Origin: Sphaerothrix epifaneia
Lineage (GTDB): Bacteria > Cyanobacteriota > Cyanobacteriia > Phormidesmidales > Phormidesmidaceae
Assembly (NCBI RefSeq): GCF_042788235.1
Contig: NZ_JBHZOL010000088.1
Location: forward strand, 59,795 to 123,794
Length of the DNA stretch: 64,000 bases
Direction of reading: 5' to 3'
Shown here: positions 62,255-64,000 of the stretch, in pieces
How the letters are laid out: every line of letters starts with the position of its first letter
How positions within the stretch are numbered: the first letter of the stretch is position 1
Notes under the pieces: generated by a model
Databases searched by the model: none
What the model was told of the DNA's origin: nothing
The model's input: the letters and a program-made list of their open reading frames with translations, nothing else
Position numbers and translations under genes: made by a program

Positions 62255-63433
62255 ATGAAATCCTACATTATCAGCAGTGTCAGAACCGCCGTTGGTAAAG
62301 CCCCACGCGGTACCCTGCGTCATACGCGTCCTGATGATTTGGGAGCAGCAGCAGTGCGGGGAGCGCTGGAAAAAGTACCCGCACTGGTTTCTCACCAGAT
62401 TGACGATGTGATTATGGGGTGTGCCATGCCGGAGGCTGAGCAGGGCTACAACCTGGGTCGGGTGATCGCGTTGCGGGCTGGGTTGCCAGACTCGGTCGCG
62501 GGCTGTACCGTGAATCGGCTGTGTTCATCTGGGCTGCAAACCATTGCTATGGCAACCCAGGCGATCGCCTTTGGCCAGTCCGACGCCATTATGGCTGGCG
62601 GAGCGGAGTCGATGAGCCTAATTCCAATGGGAGGCCACCAGTTTTTGCCCAATCCTGAGCAGCTAGCTGAAGCGCCAGAAACCTATATCACCATGGGGCT
62701 GACGGCTGAAAAAGTTGCCGAACAGTACCACGTTGCCCGTGCTGACCAAGATGCCTTTGCCCTGCGATCGCACCAAAAAGCCTTAGACGCGATCGCCTCC
62801 GGTCGCTTCAAAGACGAAATTATTCCGGTAACAGTACGCCAAACCCAGTACATCGGCGGTCAGCCTCACACTCACGAACTGATTTTTGACAACGACGAAG
62901 GGCCACGGGCAGATACCAGCTTGGATGCCTTAGCCCAACTTAAGCCCGTCTTTCACGCCCAAGGCAGCATCACCGCCGGCAACTCATCGCAAATGTCAGA
63001 CGGAGCCGCCGCCACCTTGGTCGTCAGCGAAAAGCTGATGCACGAGCTAGCGCTCCAACCCCTCGGTCGCTTATTGGGTTTTTCAGTCGCAGGTGTTCCC
63101 CCGGCCATTATGGGCATTGGCCCGATCGCAGCCGTCCCCAAAGTCTTGAAACAGGTGGGACTGGAGCTAAAAGATATTGGCCTGATTGAACTCAACGAAG
63201 CCTTTGCCGCTCAATCGCTGGCCGTTATCCGTGAACTCGGCCTCAATCCAGAAATTGTCAATGTTAATGGCGGCGCGATCGCCCTCGGCCATCCCCTTGG
63301 CTGTAGCGGCGCTAAACTCACCGCCACCCTGCTGCACGAAATGAAGCGTCGCAGCATCCGCTACGGCCTAGTCACTATGTGCGTCGGCGGTGGCATGGGG
63401 GCAGCGGGGGTGTTTGAGAATTTGGCAATGTGA
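62255..63433 (+). CDS. fadA: Acetyl-CoA acyltransferase (FadA-type thiolase)
   Basis: Thiolase cleaves 3-ketoacyl-CoA with CoA, the last step of beta-oxidation. The 392-residue protein has the acyl-accepting C90 in NRLCSSGLQT, the GGAESMSLIPMGG loop, LNEAFAAQSLAVIRELGL with the conserved Glu, the His of NGGAIALGHPLGCSGAK (about 346) and the second Cys in MCVGGGMGAAGVF (about 376). Similar length and order to B. subtilis fadN-fadA suggest a degradative thiolase rather than a PHB-type one; sequence alone cannot exclude the latter. Confidence 0.93.
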   Translation: MKSYIISSVRTAVGKAPRGTLRHTRPDDLGAAAVRGALEKVPALVSHQIDDVIMGCAMPEAEQGYNLGRVIALRAGLPDSVAGCTVNRLCSSGLQTIAMATQAIAFGQSDAIMAGGAESMSLIPMGGHQFLPNPEQLAEAPETYITMGLTAEKVAEQYHVARADQDAFALRSHQKALDAIASGRFKDEIIPVTVRQTQYIGGQPHTHELIFDNDEGPRADTSLDALAQLKPVFHAQGSITAGNSSQMSDGAAATLVVSEKLMHELALQPLGRLLGFSVAGVPPAIMGIGPIAAVPKVLKQVGLELKDIGLIELNEAFAAQSLAVIRELGLNPEIVNVNGGAIALGHPLGCSGAKLTATLLHEMKRRSIRYGLVTMCVGGGMGAAGVFENLAM

Positions 63434-63490
63434 GGAGGAGGGGGGGGAGGAGGGGTGAGGGGGGGACGCGGGGATGGGGGGATGGGGTGA
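63432..63490 (+). repeat. G-rich array after the thiolase gene
   Basis: GGGGGGACGCGGGGATGGGG and neighbours begin in the thiolase stop region. With the C-rich array at 63946-64000, it brackets the four-helix-bundle gene. Confidence 0.8.
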
Positions 63491-63504
63491 GATTGGAGGG
63501 TTAG

Positions 63505-63897
63505 CTATCGGGTAGTCTTGGCGGGAATTGTCCATTTTTCTTTTTGAGAAATCATGACTACTAGCTGACTTAGAACTGCTTCGTATTGCATATCTAAATC
63601 CTTTGCTTGTTCTTTAGTTAAATAGCCACATCTAAACGCAATTTCAATCCAGGTCTGTGTTTCTGCTGCTTCACTCTCTGCATCATTTAACTTACTTACA
63701 AACGCGGCTGGATATCTTCTTTTTCTCCAAGCTTCCGTAATATTGGCGGCCACTGATCTTGACGAACGCCGAATTTGATCAGTTAAAGAAAATTTCTCTT
63801 CCCTCGGAAACCCCTTACTGATTTCAAAAATTTTCATTGCGCTGACAATCGCATGCTGCCAAACCCGCAATTCTTTAAACGATCGAATATTAGCCAT
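63505..63897 (-). CDS. Four-helix-bundle protein (23S rRNA intervening-sequence protein family)
   Basis: The 130-residue protein starts NIRSFKELRVWQHAIVSAMK, the family hallmark (FxxLxVWQxA), continues FSLTDQIRRSSRSVAANITEA and ends with two more amphipathic helices. Members are encoded in intervening sequences of some bacterial 23S rRNA genes and in many other loci including variable regions; their function is not established. Here the gene runs against the thiolase and lies between a G-rich and a C-rich array, as if carried as cargo. No 23S rRNA sequence is nearby. Confidence 0.93.
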   Translation of the reverse strand: MANIRSFKELRVWQHAIVSAMKIFEISKGFPREEKFSLTDQIRRSSRSVAANITEAWRKRRYPAAFVSKLNDAESEAAETQTWIEIAFRCGYLTKEQAKDLDMQYEAVLSQLVVMISQKEKWTIPAKTTR

Positions 63898-63945
63898 TCA
63901 TCCATTTCCTAACAACCTCTCTAAACTTCCCCTCAACCTCTTTAC

Positions 63946-64000
63946 TTTCCCCTCTCCCCCATCCCCCCTATCTCCCTATCCCCGCGTCCCCGCGTCCCCA
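63946..64000 (-). repeat. C-rich array at the window end
   Basis: CCCCGCGTCCCCGCGTCCCC closes the window, preceded by CCCATCCCCCCTATCTCCC. It is the reverse-complement style of the array at 63432. Confidence 0.75.

Overview
The window comes from a cyanobacterium. The HIP1 octamer GCGATCGC is scattered through coding and non-coding DNA. Several genes belong to cyanobacterial or plastid families: a panC-cmk fusion, Tic22, a DUF92/VTE6-type protein, DUF2811, a Cry-DASH photolyase, a large biosynthetic arginine decarboxylase and a DivIVA-like coiled-coil protein. Base composition is near 50% GC, and the spacers are rich in repeats. This would suit a Leptolyngbya-like or related filamentous lineage, but the genus cannot be set from sequence reading alone. 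I see no insertion sequence, prophage or CRISPR array.

Layout. 1-16 kb: the end of a polar amino acid ABC transporter ATPase, a coiled-coil protein, two divergent polysaccharide deacetylases (one fused to a phosphodiester glycosidase domain), an Ap4A phosphorylase-like gene, tpiA abutting a lipoate/octanoate ligase family gene, a PleD-like REC-GGDEF regulator, a flavin disulfide reductase, comB, small membrane proteins, an SLC13 permease with RCK_C domains, and cysC with a strong terminator. 16-29.4 kb: a secreted OB-fold-like protein, small hypotheticals, a pentapeptide protein, prohibitin, purM, rlpA behind a long leader, panC-cmk, and a leftward run miaE-GNAT-coaD-divIVA-like-ruvA followed by a Cry-DASH gene. 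29.5-42.3 kb: an esterase, an RsbW-like kinase, DUF92 and NnrU/Z-ISO-like membrane proteins, a CGLC thioredoxin, ribD, a GPH-type transporter, speA and a fasciclin protein. 42.5-46.2 kb: a PhnD/C/E-type ABC operon in which the permease is a tandem fusion. 46.3-57.2 kb: sfsA, an array of DnaA-box-like sites, DUF2811, a PHP phosphoesterase, a TonB-like protein, cobI, tRNA-Pro(UGG), Tic22, TetR, HugZ-like, SRPBCC, SRAP and lipase genes.

57.2-63.4 kb is the most distinctive block: an acyl-CoA-synthetase-like gene with degenerate catalytic motifs, a FadN-type hydroxyacyl-CoA dehydrogenase/enoyl-CoA hydratase and a FadA thiolase, all on one strand. This looks like a fatty acid beta-oxidation cluster, which most cyanobacteria are thought to lack. 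Its spacers, and an in-frame segment of the ligase gene, are bracketed by opposed G-rich and C-rich arrays. One such bracket encloses a four-helix-bundle (23S intervening-sequence-type) gene.

A second, unrelated repeat family of about 85-100 bp occurs eight times in spacers across the window. The main points for follow-up are the beta-oxidation block with its bracketing repeats, the helically phased DnaA-box array at 47.2 kb, the dispersed repeat family, and a possible divergent c-di-AMP riboswitch before rlpA.
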